A DNA stretch of 64,000 nucleotides from Zygaena filipendulae. Lineage: Eukaryota; Arthropoda; Insecta; Lepidoptera; Zygaenidae. Position 1 is the first letter of the stretch, and each line of letters opens with the position of its first letter. Where the stretch lies: assembly GCA_907165275.2 (NCBI GenBank), contig OU015651.1, forward strand, positions 14,902,501-14,966,500, given 5' to 3'. The notes under the pieces are model-generated. The model saw only the letters and a program-made list of their open reading frames with translations, was not told the DNA's origin and searched no databases. Shown in pieces: positions 31,433 to 41,835 of the stretch. Position numbers and translations under genes: made by a program.

Positions 31433-34400
31433 TATGTATGTATGCATGCATGTATATGGCATGTCACCGTCGTCGCTCGTCCTCAGGTCGAGGAACTCGA
31501 TGTAGCACTGCTTGTTGTCGCCGCCCACGGCCAGCGCGAGCGGCGCGTCGGGGCACGCGGCTGCGCACAGCGCCGCGCCCACGCCGCACGGCTGCGCGCT
31601 CACCGCCGCCGCCGGGGAGCTGCCCGGACACCACCGACACGTTACACGAGGCACAACACGGTACGGGAACCCGACATGCATAGCTAGGACGCGCGCCACG
31701 ATATGTTTATCGAACGAAAGATAAAATTGTCGACACGACAAATATTTGTGGGCGTCCAAGCAAAAAAGTGCAGTAGTGGGGTATTGAGTTAAGACTAGAT
31801 TCGGTTAAACATTTTTTACCACTGGTAGACAAAACGATATATTATGTCGAGGAGAATCGATAAAATGGCTCGATATAATTTTATCGAGTTGCACATCCTA
31901 GCTCCGTTGGGCTAGTTTCCACAATTTTAGTTTTTAGTCCGTCTTGTAGATTAATAAAAAAATATTGGACACGTATTTTTTTTACATAAATAAATAACGG
32001 TCATAAAGTCGAAAATACACATAAATAAATAACGGTCATAAAGACGTCGCGTGATGTCAATCAAGCGTGAGTTTATACGACTTTATAACATCACGAACCT
32101 CCTAAACTTTCGGTGCGTTTTATCTAAGTATTTTTTCATTAATTTGAAAAACCAAAAAATTTGTGTCGTATTATTTTTTTAATATCTATTAACTGACGGA
32201 CTAAATAGAATTTCGATTTTCATACCCCGGCAAACATGTACATGATGGACTTACGATTTATATTTTACTAGCTGTGCCCCGCGGTTTCACCCGCGTTATT
32301 TTGATGCTCCGTTCCTATTGGTCGTAGCGTGATGTTAAATAGCCTATACCTATAGCCTTCCTCGATAAATGGACAAAAATGATATTTCAATTCGAACCAG
32401 TAGTTCTTGAGATTGGCGCGTTCAACCAAACTAGATATACCCCGCGGTTTCACCCGTAAGTATATTTTCCAAGTAATTTTTTTCCTTCGGGCACTGAGCT
32501 GAGTCTTTAAACACTTTGAAATCAAGAAACGCGCTTGGATTGATACAAAATAAGCCACTTGACAAATGAAGAAGGCAATTTTTACAAAAGATACAACATT
32601 CTTTAAGACAACTAGTCGCAATAAGCTCCTTTCTAATGAACACGCCAATGTTGCAAGTGTGAATAGACAGTAAGTAAATAGTACACATACCAGGTGGTGT
32701 CCCACGTCTTGAGCACGCCGTCCATGCCGACCGTCACCATGAGGCCGGGCACGCGCTCGCTCAAGATTAGCCCTTCAAAAAACAATATTTATTTATTTAA
32801 TAGTTACACCAACAAACATACACTGGTACTGTTTATGTTTGTTTCTTTTTCTTGTGGGTTGTACTGAAATAAATGTATTTTCTTCATCTTCTTCATACAA
32901 GAAGCAATGACACTCACCCCTCCGCGCCGGCTCCTTGTGGTGTCGCTGCTGTGCCCCCCCTCCGCCCCCCCCCCCAAGCAGTAGCAATAAGAGTACCAAC
33001 GAGTAAGTAGAGCGTTACCTGTGACTTCTTTCTCGTGCGCGGCGACGGTCCACAGCGGCTCGTCGTGGCGACAGTCCACGTACGCCACCTGCCCCTCGCT
33101 GTTGCTCACCTGCAACGGGAGCGCCGGGCCCGACAATCAACACCGGTCAACATAATATCTACACAATGTCAAAGGGTTCGAAAATTCAGGGTATTTATTT
33201 ATTTATTTATTTAATCCTTTATTGCACATAAAATAACAATGATACAGTACCTAAAGAAAAGGAGAAAGCAAAAAAGGGTATTGAGTAATTGTACTGTAAG
33301 TAACAGTGAGTATTGAGAAATTGAGTAACGTGTAAGCTTGCGTTGATTGTGTGTGAGGATACTTTGTGTGGACGGATTCTTTATGTGTGTATGAGGATGC
33401 TTTAAGTTTGTGTAAGGATGCTTCAAGTAAGTGTGAGGATGTGTTGTGTGCGTAAAGATGTGTTAAGCATGTGAGTATGCTTTAAGTGTGTGTGAGCTTT
33501 CTTTAAGTGTGTGAGCATACTTTATGTGTGAGGGTGTTTTAAGTGTGTGTGAGGGTGTTTTAAGTGTGTGTGAGAGTGCTTTAAGTGTATGTGAGCTTTC
33601 TTAAAGGTGTGTGAGGATGCTTTAAATATGTGTGAAAATGCTTTAAGTGCGTGTGAGGATGCTTTAAGTGTGTGTGAAGATGCGTTAAGTGTGTGTGCGG
33701 ATGCCTTAAGTGTATGTAAGCTTTCGTTAAGTGTGTGAGGATGCTTTAAATATGTGTGAAGATGCTTTAGGTGTGTGAGGATGCGACAAGTGTTCTGGCA
33801 TGCGTTTAAGGGACGAGTGTGAGTGCGAGTGCGTGCGTCTCACCGCGAAGCAGTAGGGCTGCAGCGCGTCCCACACGACGCGCTCCACCTCGCCGGGCAG
33901 CGCCCAGGCGCGGTGCGCGGCGGCGGCGCGGCAGTCGGACACGCGCGCGCGCCCGTCGCAGCTGCCCGACAGCAGCGTCTGCGCCTCGAGCGGGTGGAAG
34001 CTGAGCGCCTGCACCTGGGGGACGGGGGACGGGGGACGGGGGACGGGCGACGGGGGATAGGGGGGAAGAGCAGCCACATACGGCCACCGTTAACACATTC
34101 CTTTCGCAAGATTCACCAAATCATCCCGCCAGTCGGCAACTTCATTCCACTATTAAAGGCCTATTACACTATGCAGTATCAAGACAGTCTTACTAAGATT
34201 TAGCTAAGTGTAATCGTATTTAGCAAGTTAGCATCCTAAATTCAGAAATTAGGATGGTTTGTGACTGACTGAATCATTTAGAAGCTTCTGAATATAGAAG
34301 ATGTATAGTTGCTCTTAGCTAAATCTTAGTACTGTCTTGATACTGAATAGTGTAATAGGCCTTTTACTTGCTAGGTAAGTTGGAAAACATTTCAGAGGTT

Positions 34401-37400
34401 TCGAAATCTGTATATGTAATATGTATGCAGGATTAGAATAAACCATACTATCAATTTTTTTTACCGATTGACCAGATATTTGTCCATAATCTCGTCTGAT
34501 GGTAAGCAGAGAAATAGACTAAGGTGTTATTGAATAAATCTTTCTTTTCTTTTCTTATTGTATGTATTTGCATCCAACTTTTGTCGAACGAGGGCACGTT
34601 TAACACGTCAGTATGTCGTGTCTTGACTTCACTAAATGCTCCTCTGAGGGCTCACCCTGAGTGTGATTTGTTCACTGATGAGTGGAAGGAACTTTTGCCT
34701 GTATTTTTTAATATATGAGGAGTTGTAGAAGATAAGGCCTACCGATATCTAACCGTATGTGTTAACATTAGACAGATAAAGAAACGATGTCCAAATAAAT
34801 CTTTTAGCTTTGTTTGATGTAGGTATACTGTATAGTGTATAGCTCACTTTGTCTTCGAAGTACGTGAGCTTGGTGTGCGGCTCGCCCCGGTCCAGGTCCC
34901 ACAGCAGCACCGTGCTGTCCGCCGAGCCGCTCGCCAGCACGTGCCTACAATACACATCAACATAACATTTGTAATATTACGTATGTTAACCTCACTCGTA
35001 TAACTCCACAACAGGACACATTGATGAAACATCATACAAGCAATTTAATATAAAAAGCAGTTTTAAATGTGTTTATCTTCTTCATATAGACTTTATGGTA
35101 CGTCTTATAATCCAATCGATGGATGCGGCAAGGTTTACAAGATGTTTAGTAATGGGCATGTTGACTAATTTTTATTTTTTAGTCCGTCTTGTAGATTATT
35201 AAAAAATATTGGACACGTATTTTTCTTTTTTTACGTAATCAAAAAATAACGGCGATATATTGAGTTGAAATTTCGCGTGACGTCACTATTCTGACAGTTT
35301 GTATGGCGGTTTTGCGGTTAGTGACGTCACGACCTCCTCATCCTAAACTTTAATGTGCTTTATCTCTGTATATTTTAATTTATTTAAAAAAGCAAAAAAT
35401 ACGTGTCTATTGTTTTTTTATTTTCTAACTGACGGACTAATTAGAATTTTGATTTTCAAAAGTAGTCCACATCCCTATTTACATCACTATCCCGAGCACA
35501 GCTTTGTTGTATTAAAGTTGATCAATTAACTTTTTGCTTGATGATTTGATTTTTACTCTATTTAGTGTCAATTTAAGTCGGGTACTTTAGCTATTTGTCT
35601 AGTGTCACTCTAGAAACTTTGAGCCTTAAAACCCGTTGGGAATCTGCATGCCTGCGGCATTATAAAAGTACTGTTAATTAGTTTTTAAATGTTGTGGATT
35701 AAAGTAAATAAATCTTACTAATATTATAAACGCGAAAGTTTGTAAGTATGTATGGATGGATGGATTGACGAATGTTTGTTACTCTTTCACGCAAAAACTA
35801 CTGGATGGATTTAAACGAAACTTATACAATAATATAGCTTATACATCAAATTAACACATAAGGGTACTTTTTATCCCGGAATTTCCGCGGGAACTCTGAA
35901 ATTAACGCGGGTGAAACCGCGGGGCACAACTAGTAAATAAATAAATCAATTATTTCCGTATGCTCACGTGTAATTCGTGTTCCACGACAAGTCCAGCACG
36001 GCGTCCCTGTGTCCGACGCGTTTCAGTTTGCGCTTCTTGTTCGGCTTCCTGCCCAGCTTGAACGCGGGCTCCAGGCAGTTCTCGATGTCCAGGTCCCACA
36101 CTTGTATCACCGGGTCCATGCCGCCCAGAGCGCAGAGGTTGCCTGGCACGGACAGTTCATCCTTACATATTTGAAAACAAAGCCCTCCACCGCGTCTGTC
36201 TGTCTGTCTGTTCGCGATAAACTCAAAAACTACTGAATGCATTTTCACGTATAAAAAGAGTGGTGTGACATTACACAATATGTCTGTCCGTTTGTTACTC
36301 TTTCACGCAAAAACTACTGAATGGATTTTAATGAAACTACAATAATATAGCTTATACATCAGGATGACACATAGAGTTTTTTTATCTCGGAATTCCAGCG
36401 GGATCACCGAAATTGACTCGAGTGAAACCGCGGGGCACAGCTAGTGTTGTAACTATAATGTATTGTTTAAAGTTTCACTCACCCGGGTTGGGGTCGGAGG
36501 GGTCGTGGCTCAGCCACTCGATGCACAGCGGGAACCACGGCAGGATCACGTCGTGGTGCACGTAGCGCGATCCCTCCTCCTCATTGTATACTGAATATGT
36601 TATGAAAATATAAATCACGTGTCACGTTGTTTGTCCGCGATGGACTCCGAAACTACTGAACGGATTTTGATAAAATTTTGTAACCATTTATAATATGATT
36701 CAACTTAAAAGATAGGATAGTTTTTGTCCGGAATTCCCGCGGGAACTGCCGGCACTAATGCGGGGAAGGACATAGAGTACTTTTTTCCCGCAACCTCAAC
36801 CACCCGTAATAAATAAAAGAGACTCACTCCAAACTTCCAAAATGCTGGCATCACTCTCAACATGCCCCACCAGTAGAAGGTTATCTGTTGGTTTGATTAT
36901 ATCATCTTCTTCATCACTGTCCGGTCCCTCTGTCTATAATCATACAATAGACATATATCTTACTGTTTAGTAAGATAGTTTACAACTAAATAGAAATAAT
37001 CCTAATTTTTTGTTTTTAGAGATGCACAAACAGTGGTGCATGCTAAAAACGAACAGCAGCCAAAGCCTATAAATACAGGAATGAATCCGGCATTTACGGA
37101 CATTTTGAGTGAATGCCCGATAGACGTCCATTAACGCCGGACCAAAACCCATGTCTCTAGAAATGGTTTTTGGTTCGGCATTTACAGACAGTTTGAATAA
37201 ATGCCCGATAGACGCGAAAACTCTCTATATGTAGTGCATCAACTTTATTTAAGCTAACCATAATAATTACTGGACAGTAAAATTCCTGCAGAGTTACTAC
37301 ATAATAGACCTTTTTCTTATGACTTATCAAATAATTTTTTATTACATGAAGGTATCTGTTTTTGTATAATCAAATCTTTGATTTAATTTTTTGTATGTTT

Positions 37401-39658
37401 GTTTGTCATGGATAATCTCAAACCTACGGAACAGATTTTAAAAATTCTTCCAATTATTATAGGAGCTACAGTATTCCTGAGTAACATAGGGACTTTTAAT
37501 CACAGAATTCCCACGGGAACTCCGAAATTAATGCAGCTGAAAATTAGGGGATCAACTACTAGGTATTTGATATTAATATAAAACAATATTTACCCTGATT
37601 TGAACATTTTCACTAAGATCACCTAAGTTAGGCAACGTTGCTACTGTGCCTAGTCCAACTGGATTACCTGTGTGGAATAAATATTTACATTTTATTCAAA
37701 TATAAAAAAAAACCATTTCTTTTTGCAAATTTGTTTTTTTAGGGTTCCATACCCGAAAGGTCCAAATGGAGTCTTATTGCTGTCACTCGCGTGTCTGTTT
37801 GTCCGTTGTCTGTCAGACGGGTTTCACAGCCAAACCGTAGAAGCTAGTCTTCAAATTTGTACAGTATACAATATACATATAATGTATATTGATGACCCAA
37901 AAGGATTTTTAAGGGGGGCTGCTACTTCGGAGGGCAGCTAAGGGAGGCACAAAATATTTTTGGTTTTTTACGGAATTGAGTGGGGTATCGTTGAATAGAG
38001 CCCTTACCATTCAATTCATCAGTTTGTCTATGCATGCAATATGCAGTTTGTTACACACTAAATTTGTTTTCTTTTTCAAATCTTACTAATATTATAAACT
38101 AGCTGTGCCCCGCAGTTTCACCCGCGGTAATTTTAGAGTTCCCGAGGGAATTCCGGGATAAAAAGTACCCTATGTTCTTCTCTGTACCCCTGACAACGTG
38201 CATGCCAAATATCATCCAAATCCGTTCAGCCGATTTTGCGTGATTGAGTAACAAACATCCAAACATCAAAACATCCACATTTTGACATCCTACTAATATT
38301 ATAAATGTGAAAGTGTGGATGTTTGGATGTTTAGTTGTTTTTTGGATGTTTGTTTACTTTTATGTTTCTCTACTTTTAAAATATTAGAAGCATTTTGTAA
38401 TTATTCTACTTTTAAAATTACTACTATTATAGTTTTTATTCCAGAATTCCTACGGGAACTCCGAAATTACCGCGGGTGAAACCGTGAAACCGCAGGGCTA
38501 GTAGCTTTATATTTCATCCTCCAATCACAGGTAACAGTTATCAATGATAAATCTATCTTGGCCAACTTAACAATACTTACTTGTGTCCTCAACATCATAA
38601 TTTTCAAAGTCAAACTCATCATCAGGATTTGTGGGGGGATCTGGAGGAGTGTTGGCATCCTCATCTTCATCACTAACATCCTCGCCTTGCTCAGTTATTC
38701 TAAACACACAAATCCCCACTAATATTATTATAAATGCAAAAATATGTCTTACTTTTCATGACCACTCAAATGATTGTCATGAAATTTTGCACACACATTG
38801 TCACGGGTACAGTACAGGGCATGGGTGCTTTTTACACCAAAATCCCACAGAAACCCCGAAATTAATGGAGGTTGAACCACATGGAATTCACATTCCTATC
38901 TTTATACTTATGTACACCAAAGGACAAACAGGATGTTTTTTTACAGGAACTTCGAAATTTAAAGCGGGTGAAACTGTGTTAAATTTTCGGAGTATGTGTT
39001 TTATAATTCTATAACTATACTAGCTGCGCTCCGCGGTTTCACCCGCGTGAGTTTCGGAATTCCCGCAGGAACTCCCTTCAGGGGGATTGAAAAATAGATG
39101 TTGTCCGATTCTCAGACATACTGAATATGCAAACAAAATTTCATAAAAATCGGTCAAGCCGTTTCGGAGGAGTATGGGAACGAACATTGTGACACGAGAA
39201 TTTTATATATAGATTCACCATAAAAATTAAAAAAAATATCACAACATACAGTACCAAACCAAATGTTTAATTGTAATTATTACCTTAATTCATCAGCAGT
39301 TTGTTTAATAATTTTTTCTAACTCCTTGTCAGTCAGTTCAATCTGAAAGCAAAGAAATTAATATTTAGTAATTTTAAATTTTTTTTCCTTGCTATAGAAA
39401 AAAAAATTGGACTCTATTTTGAAATTATTAATTTTAAGTATTTATTTTTTTTGTCTGTTAATTGTTGTGTTGTGAGACAAGAAATTATTTTTATTAGTCC
39501 CCCTGGGAACTCCTGGGGGTTCCCTTTTAAGATTATAAGGGGGTTAAGTTTATATTCGCAATGTTTAGGTATACCTTTTCTGGTACTGCTTTTGCAATAC
39601 CACGACGCACGAACCGCATACAAGATATTAAACTAACTGTCGGTGTAGTTTCTTCCAT
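30243..39658 (-). CDS. Pwp1: PWP1 homologue, WD-repeat protein (13 exons)
   Basis: Exons high to low: 39658-39575, 39342-39284, 38699-38581, 37667-37594, 36933-36828, 36590-36483, 36142-35968, 34944-34848, 34014-33844, 33109-33019, 32772-32691, 31619-31468, 30316-30243; GT-AG ends and phases close to 463 codons plus TAG. The protein matches PWP1, a nucleolar/chromatin factor for rRNA transcription and ribosome production. Seen: N-terminal [11 protein letters not shown]; acidic region 47-120; [80 protein letters not shown] and [20 protein letters not shown] as WD repeats in exons 7-9; two more blades in exons 10-12; C terminus [16 protein letters not shown], like the FGSR tail of animal PWP1. 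About 40 residues shorter than the human protein, mostly before the tail. The exon 12 acceptor is the least certain junction. Confidence 0.9.
30363..30500 (-). mobile_element. Helitron-type relic
   Basis: CTAGCTGTTCCCTGCGGTGT start, then ATTTCGGAATTCCGGGATTA and GTGTATGCAAAATTTCATGA. 5' part missing. In PWP1 intron 12. Confidence 0.5.
30656..30768 (-). mobile_element. Helitron-type element, internally deleted
   Basis: CTAGTTGTGCCCCGCGGTTT at one end and CGCGTTTACAATATTAAGTA-GGA at the other with a shortened middle. Confidence 0.55.
30862..31030. repeat. Foldback repeat (TGCACCGAGGGAGTAAAG)
   Basis: TATGCACCGAGGGAGTAAAG and CTTTATCCTCGAGGTGCATA are inverted ends. Inside are two GAGCGTA.CGAGGG blocks 45 bp apart. 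About 170 bp, in PWP1 intron 12. Confidence 0.55.
31300..31447. repeat. GTGAGCG/GT simple-sequence tract
   Basis: Imperfect ATATGTGAGCGTG repeats at 31313-31380 followed by about 17 GT dinucleotides and GTATGTAT. Lies directly downstream of PWP1 exon 12 on the gene strand. Confidence 0.85.
31934..32204. mobile_element. MITE (TTAGTCCGTC family)
   Basis: TTAGTCCGTCTTGTAGATTA start and AACTGACGGACTAA end. The internal CRE-like sites are eroded (GATGTCA, ACATCACGA). Confidence 0.6.
32270..32460 (-). mobile_element. Helitron-like end pair (different interior)
   Basis: CTAGCTGTGCCCCGCGGTTT at 32270 and CTAGATATACCCCGCGGTTT at about 32430. Between them GGACAAAAATGATATTTCAA and GAACCAGTAGTTCTTGAGAT, an interior not shared with the common copies. 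Confidence 0.45.
33330..33800. repeat. Degenerate 21-22 bp minisatellite (PWP1 intron 9)
   Basis: About 20 imperfect copies of a unit of the form GTGTGTGAGGATGCTTTAA. Fully intronic between exons 10 and 9. Confidence 0.8.
34015..34062. repeat. Heptamer array forming PWP1 exon 9 acceptor
   Basis: GGGGGAC repeated about six times on the plus strand. On the gene strand this is CCCCCGT repeats ending CCCCCAG at the exon 9 boundary, so the repeat itself supplies the pyrimidine tract and AG. Confidence 0.85.
34155..34364. mobile_element. Foldback MITE (AAAGGCCTATTACACTAT family)
   Basis: AAAGGCCTATTACACTATGC and the right arm ending ATAGTGTAATAGGCCTTTT are inverted. Pairing continues through CAGTATCAAGACAGT and ACTAAGATTTAGCTAAG. 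About 210 bp in PWP1 intron 8. Confidence 0.8.
35179..35442. mobile_element. MITE (TTAGTCCGTC family), well preserved
   Basis: TTAGTCCGTCTTGTAGATTA to CTAACTGACGGACTAA. Contains GCGTGACGTCACTATTC and AGTGACGTCACGACC, two perfect TGACGTCA palindromes about 52 bp apart. Confidence 0.75.
35705..35932 (+). mobile_element. Helitron-type element, near complete
   Basis: TCTTACTAATATTATAAACG start, TTTGTTACTCTTTCACGCAA, then GAACTCTGAAATTAACGCGG and GTGAAACCGCGGGGCACAACTAG end. Starts TC and ends CTAG after a hairpin, as Helitrons do. In PWP1 intron 7. Confidence 0.75.
36280..36444 (+). mobile_element. Helitron-type element, 5'-truncated
   Basis: From GTCCGTTTGTTACTCTTTCA to AACCGCGGGGCACAGCTAG. 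Lies in PWP1 intron 6, 39 bp from exon 6. Confidence 0.7.
36600..36800 (+). mobile_element. Helitron-type relic
   Basis: GTTTGTCCGCGATGGACTCC, ATTTTGATAAAATTTTGTAA, then CCGGAATTCCCGCGGGAACT. Hairpin and CTAG end mutated. Confidence 0.55.
37395..37562 (+). mobile_element. Helitron-type relic
   Basis: TATGTTTGTTTGTCATGGAT through AGAATTCCCACGGGAACTCC to CAACTACTAGG. In PWP1 intron 4, close to exon 4. Confidence 0.5.
38096..38503. mobile_element. Two Helitron-type elements joined head-to-head
   Basis: 38099-38293 on the minus strand runs from CTAGCTGTGCCCCGCAGTTT to the 5' end TCCTACTAATATTATAAA-type region. 38285-38503 on the plus strand starts at the same TCCTACTAATATTATAAATG and ends in AACCGCAGGGCTAG. 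The two 5' ends meet at about 38285, giving a large imperfect palindrome in PWP1 intron 3. Confidence 0.7.
38712..38885 (+). mobile_element. Helitron-type relic
   Basis: CACTAATATTATTATAAATG, TGTCATGAAATTTTGCACAC and AAACCCCGAAATTAATGGAG show the family order with heavy divergence. It begins 13 bp from PWP1 exon 3. Confidence 0.55.
39018..39215 (-). repeat. Helitron-end-like repeat with CGGTCAAGCCGTTTCGGAGG body
   Basis: Starts CTAGCTGCGCTCCGCGGTTT, then GTGAGTTTCGGAATTCCCGC and ends CGTTTCGGAGGAGTATGGGA, CACGAGAATTTTATATATAG. The tail resembles 3' ends of RTE-like non-LTR repeats seen in Lepidoptera more than the standard Helitron. Confidence 0.5.
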
Positions 39659-40319
39659 TTTAATATATTTTTACACTATAAACCGCGATATTTATTTTAT
39701 AAACAAATCCAAAATCCAACGTGCGACTTGCAACTTGCTTGCGACCACAGAACCACAAATTAACTAGACTTTTCACAGAACAATAATGAATGGACATACG
39801 TCATACATCCCCGACAGCCGACGTCACGTAGTGATTTTGTATTGTCTTCGGCCGACGTGCTAAAGACTCAGAACAATAACAGTAAAGAGTAATGAGAAAA
39901 ATACGTGAAGGCTATAGAAAATTAAGTTGAATGAACACAGAGTATCTATAGGTACCTACACGTAGTGATTACCTTCTCTGTGGGTACCTATTTTAAAACC
40001 CCAAACAGCCCCTTCTGGCTACGCCTGAACAACTTGACTGTACAGACATAGTAATAATGCCTTTCACGAAAAGATAGATTTCAAGAAGGCTTCACCTTCT
40101 CGTTTGTTAAAAGTTTCGTATTGTTAGTAAATTTCATGTAAATTCAAGTAAGGATGACTACAGACCATTGAACTAATAGGTCTATCTTAGCATTAGGATT
40201 ATTAAATCCATGCTAAAGACATAAACTTTCCAACCGTGAATGGCCTCAGAAGTGAATGGCACACACAATACCTAAATTAGTAATCTGTGGTTAATGTAAG
40301 TCCATGAAAGTGTCGCAGA

Positions 40320-40338
40320 CGTAGATTCTCCGTCTACG
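40320..40338. mobile_element. Micro-palindromic insertion, copy 3 (19 bp)
   Basis: CGTAGATTCTCCGTCTACG flanked by GTCGCAGA on both sides (40312-40319 and 40339-40346). Compared with copy 2 it lacks 11 central bases but keeps both ends. Confidence 0.6.
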
Positions 40339-41639
40339 GTCGCAGATGGTTACAGATCAAAGACAACAAGTTGGTATTATTCTGTGACTGCCTACCTACT
40401 GTGCTACGTTGGTGCAAGAAAGGTGCAGACGTTCAATCAGTTAAGGTATTTATTTATTAAACCTACTTACTTATTGTCCGGTCAGTGTTAACAAACGACA
40501 AAATTTGAATCCAATCTGTTTGGCGTCAATAATTTTTACCAGAGATTAATTCGGAACCTACTTCGTTCGAACCTATTTTGACGTTTAACACTATCTCTTT
40601 TTTTTGCAATATTTACTATCTAGACAGAAAAAAGAAAACCTGGGTTAAATACTACGGAAACGTACCGATGAAAGCGATGAAAGCTTTGATCCAGAGAATA
40701 ATTATAATCACTACGTGAAATGTTCTTAAATCGCTGTTGTGTAATGTAATAATAATTTACATCCATCCAACAATGTTTTTGAACGCTTTCTAGTTTGTCG
40801 ATGCTCATGTATGTTATGCGGTAGGTATCGGATTTGGCATTCGAAAAATTATCATCAATGATTTATCTTTTATAGTAACTAGTACAATATCGTAATAATT
40901 AGTAGTAACTACCAAGAAGCTTATTACTTAATAGGTATAAATAAATAAGGTTTTATTTATGCTTCTTGCGAATGTATTACTGTGTGGTCCTGCCACAGAA
41001 CACACATACACTAACGAGGCAGGGTCCTCGATTAAAATGCGAGAGAATAATGTACAATCACGATAAAGTGCAACCCGTACTTGTGCGACTAATTATTTTA
41101 AGGACTTCCAAGTTGTTAGCCAAAATATTCCTGTTGAATGGGCACATTTGCGCTACATGGTCAAAAACTCTATTTAAACGAAGCTTTTAAAACTAAGTTC
41201 GGTTCTAACAAGCTAGTTAAACTGGTTTCGTCTAAGGGGGCATCCGTTAATTACGTGAGGCTCGAAAGGGGGTGAGGGGTTCGAAAAAAATTACGAAATA
41301 TCACAAGGAGGGAGGAGGGGTCAATGAAATATGTACGTGTCTTTATTTTCCGTTGAACGCACGATTTCTAAACCGAACAGCGGCGCGTGGCCGTGACTCA
41401 GCGTCACCAGGCAACGATTTCCAAAATTTAATCAGATAATCAGATTATACCTGTATTTTAAGATAAGGCCACGCGCACTTTGGACACGAATTCTTTATAT
41501 CTGTTTAAATACGTTCTAATTTTTCGATTTAATTCGGTTCGAAACTGAATTTTTTTTTTCAAATCAATGAGTATTAATATTTTTAGTTTCGGAGATACTT
41601 ACTACCTTATATTTTTTTCTGTATACTTACCCATGACAA

Positions 41640-41835
41640 CGTGTAGGTAGTATGTAGTTTCTTCCGCGTTAATTTCAGAATCCCCGTTGGAATTCCGGGT
41701 CAAATCGGCCTATGTCGTTCTCTGGGTACTCCTGACAACGTGTATGCAAAATTTCGTTGTGATCGGTTGAGCCATTTAGCTGTGAAAGCGTAAACAACAG
41801 ACTTACTTTCGCATTTATAATATTATAGTGAGGAA
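41640..41835 (-). mobile_element. Helitron-type relic
   Basis: GTTTCTTCCGCGTTAATTTC, GGAATTCCGGGTCAAATCGG, CTGACAACGTGTATGCAAAA and GCATTTATAATATTATAGTG keep the family order. Confidence 0.5.

Noticed and set aside
31265..31759. 164-codon minus-strand ORF as a gene of its own
   Set aside because: Only 31619-31468 is real (PWP1 exon 12); the remainder is intron and GT-repeat translation.
33823..34203. Arg/Ala-rich ORFs on both strands near 34000
   Set aside because: Out-of-frame shadows of PWP1 exon 9 and the GGGGGAC array.
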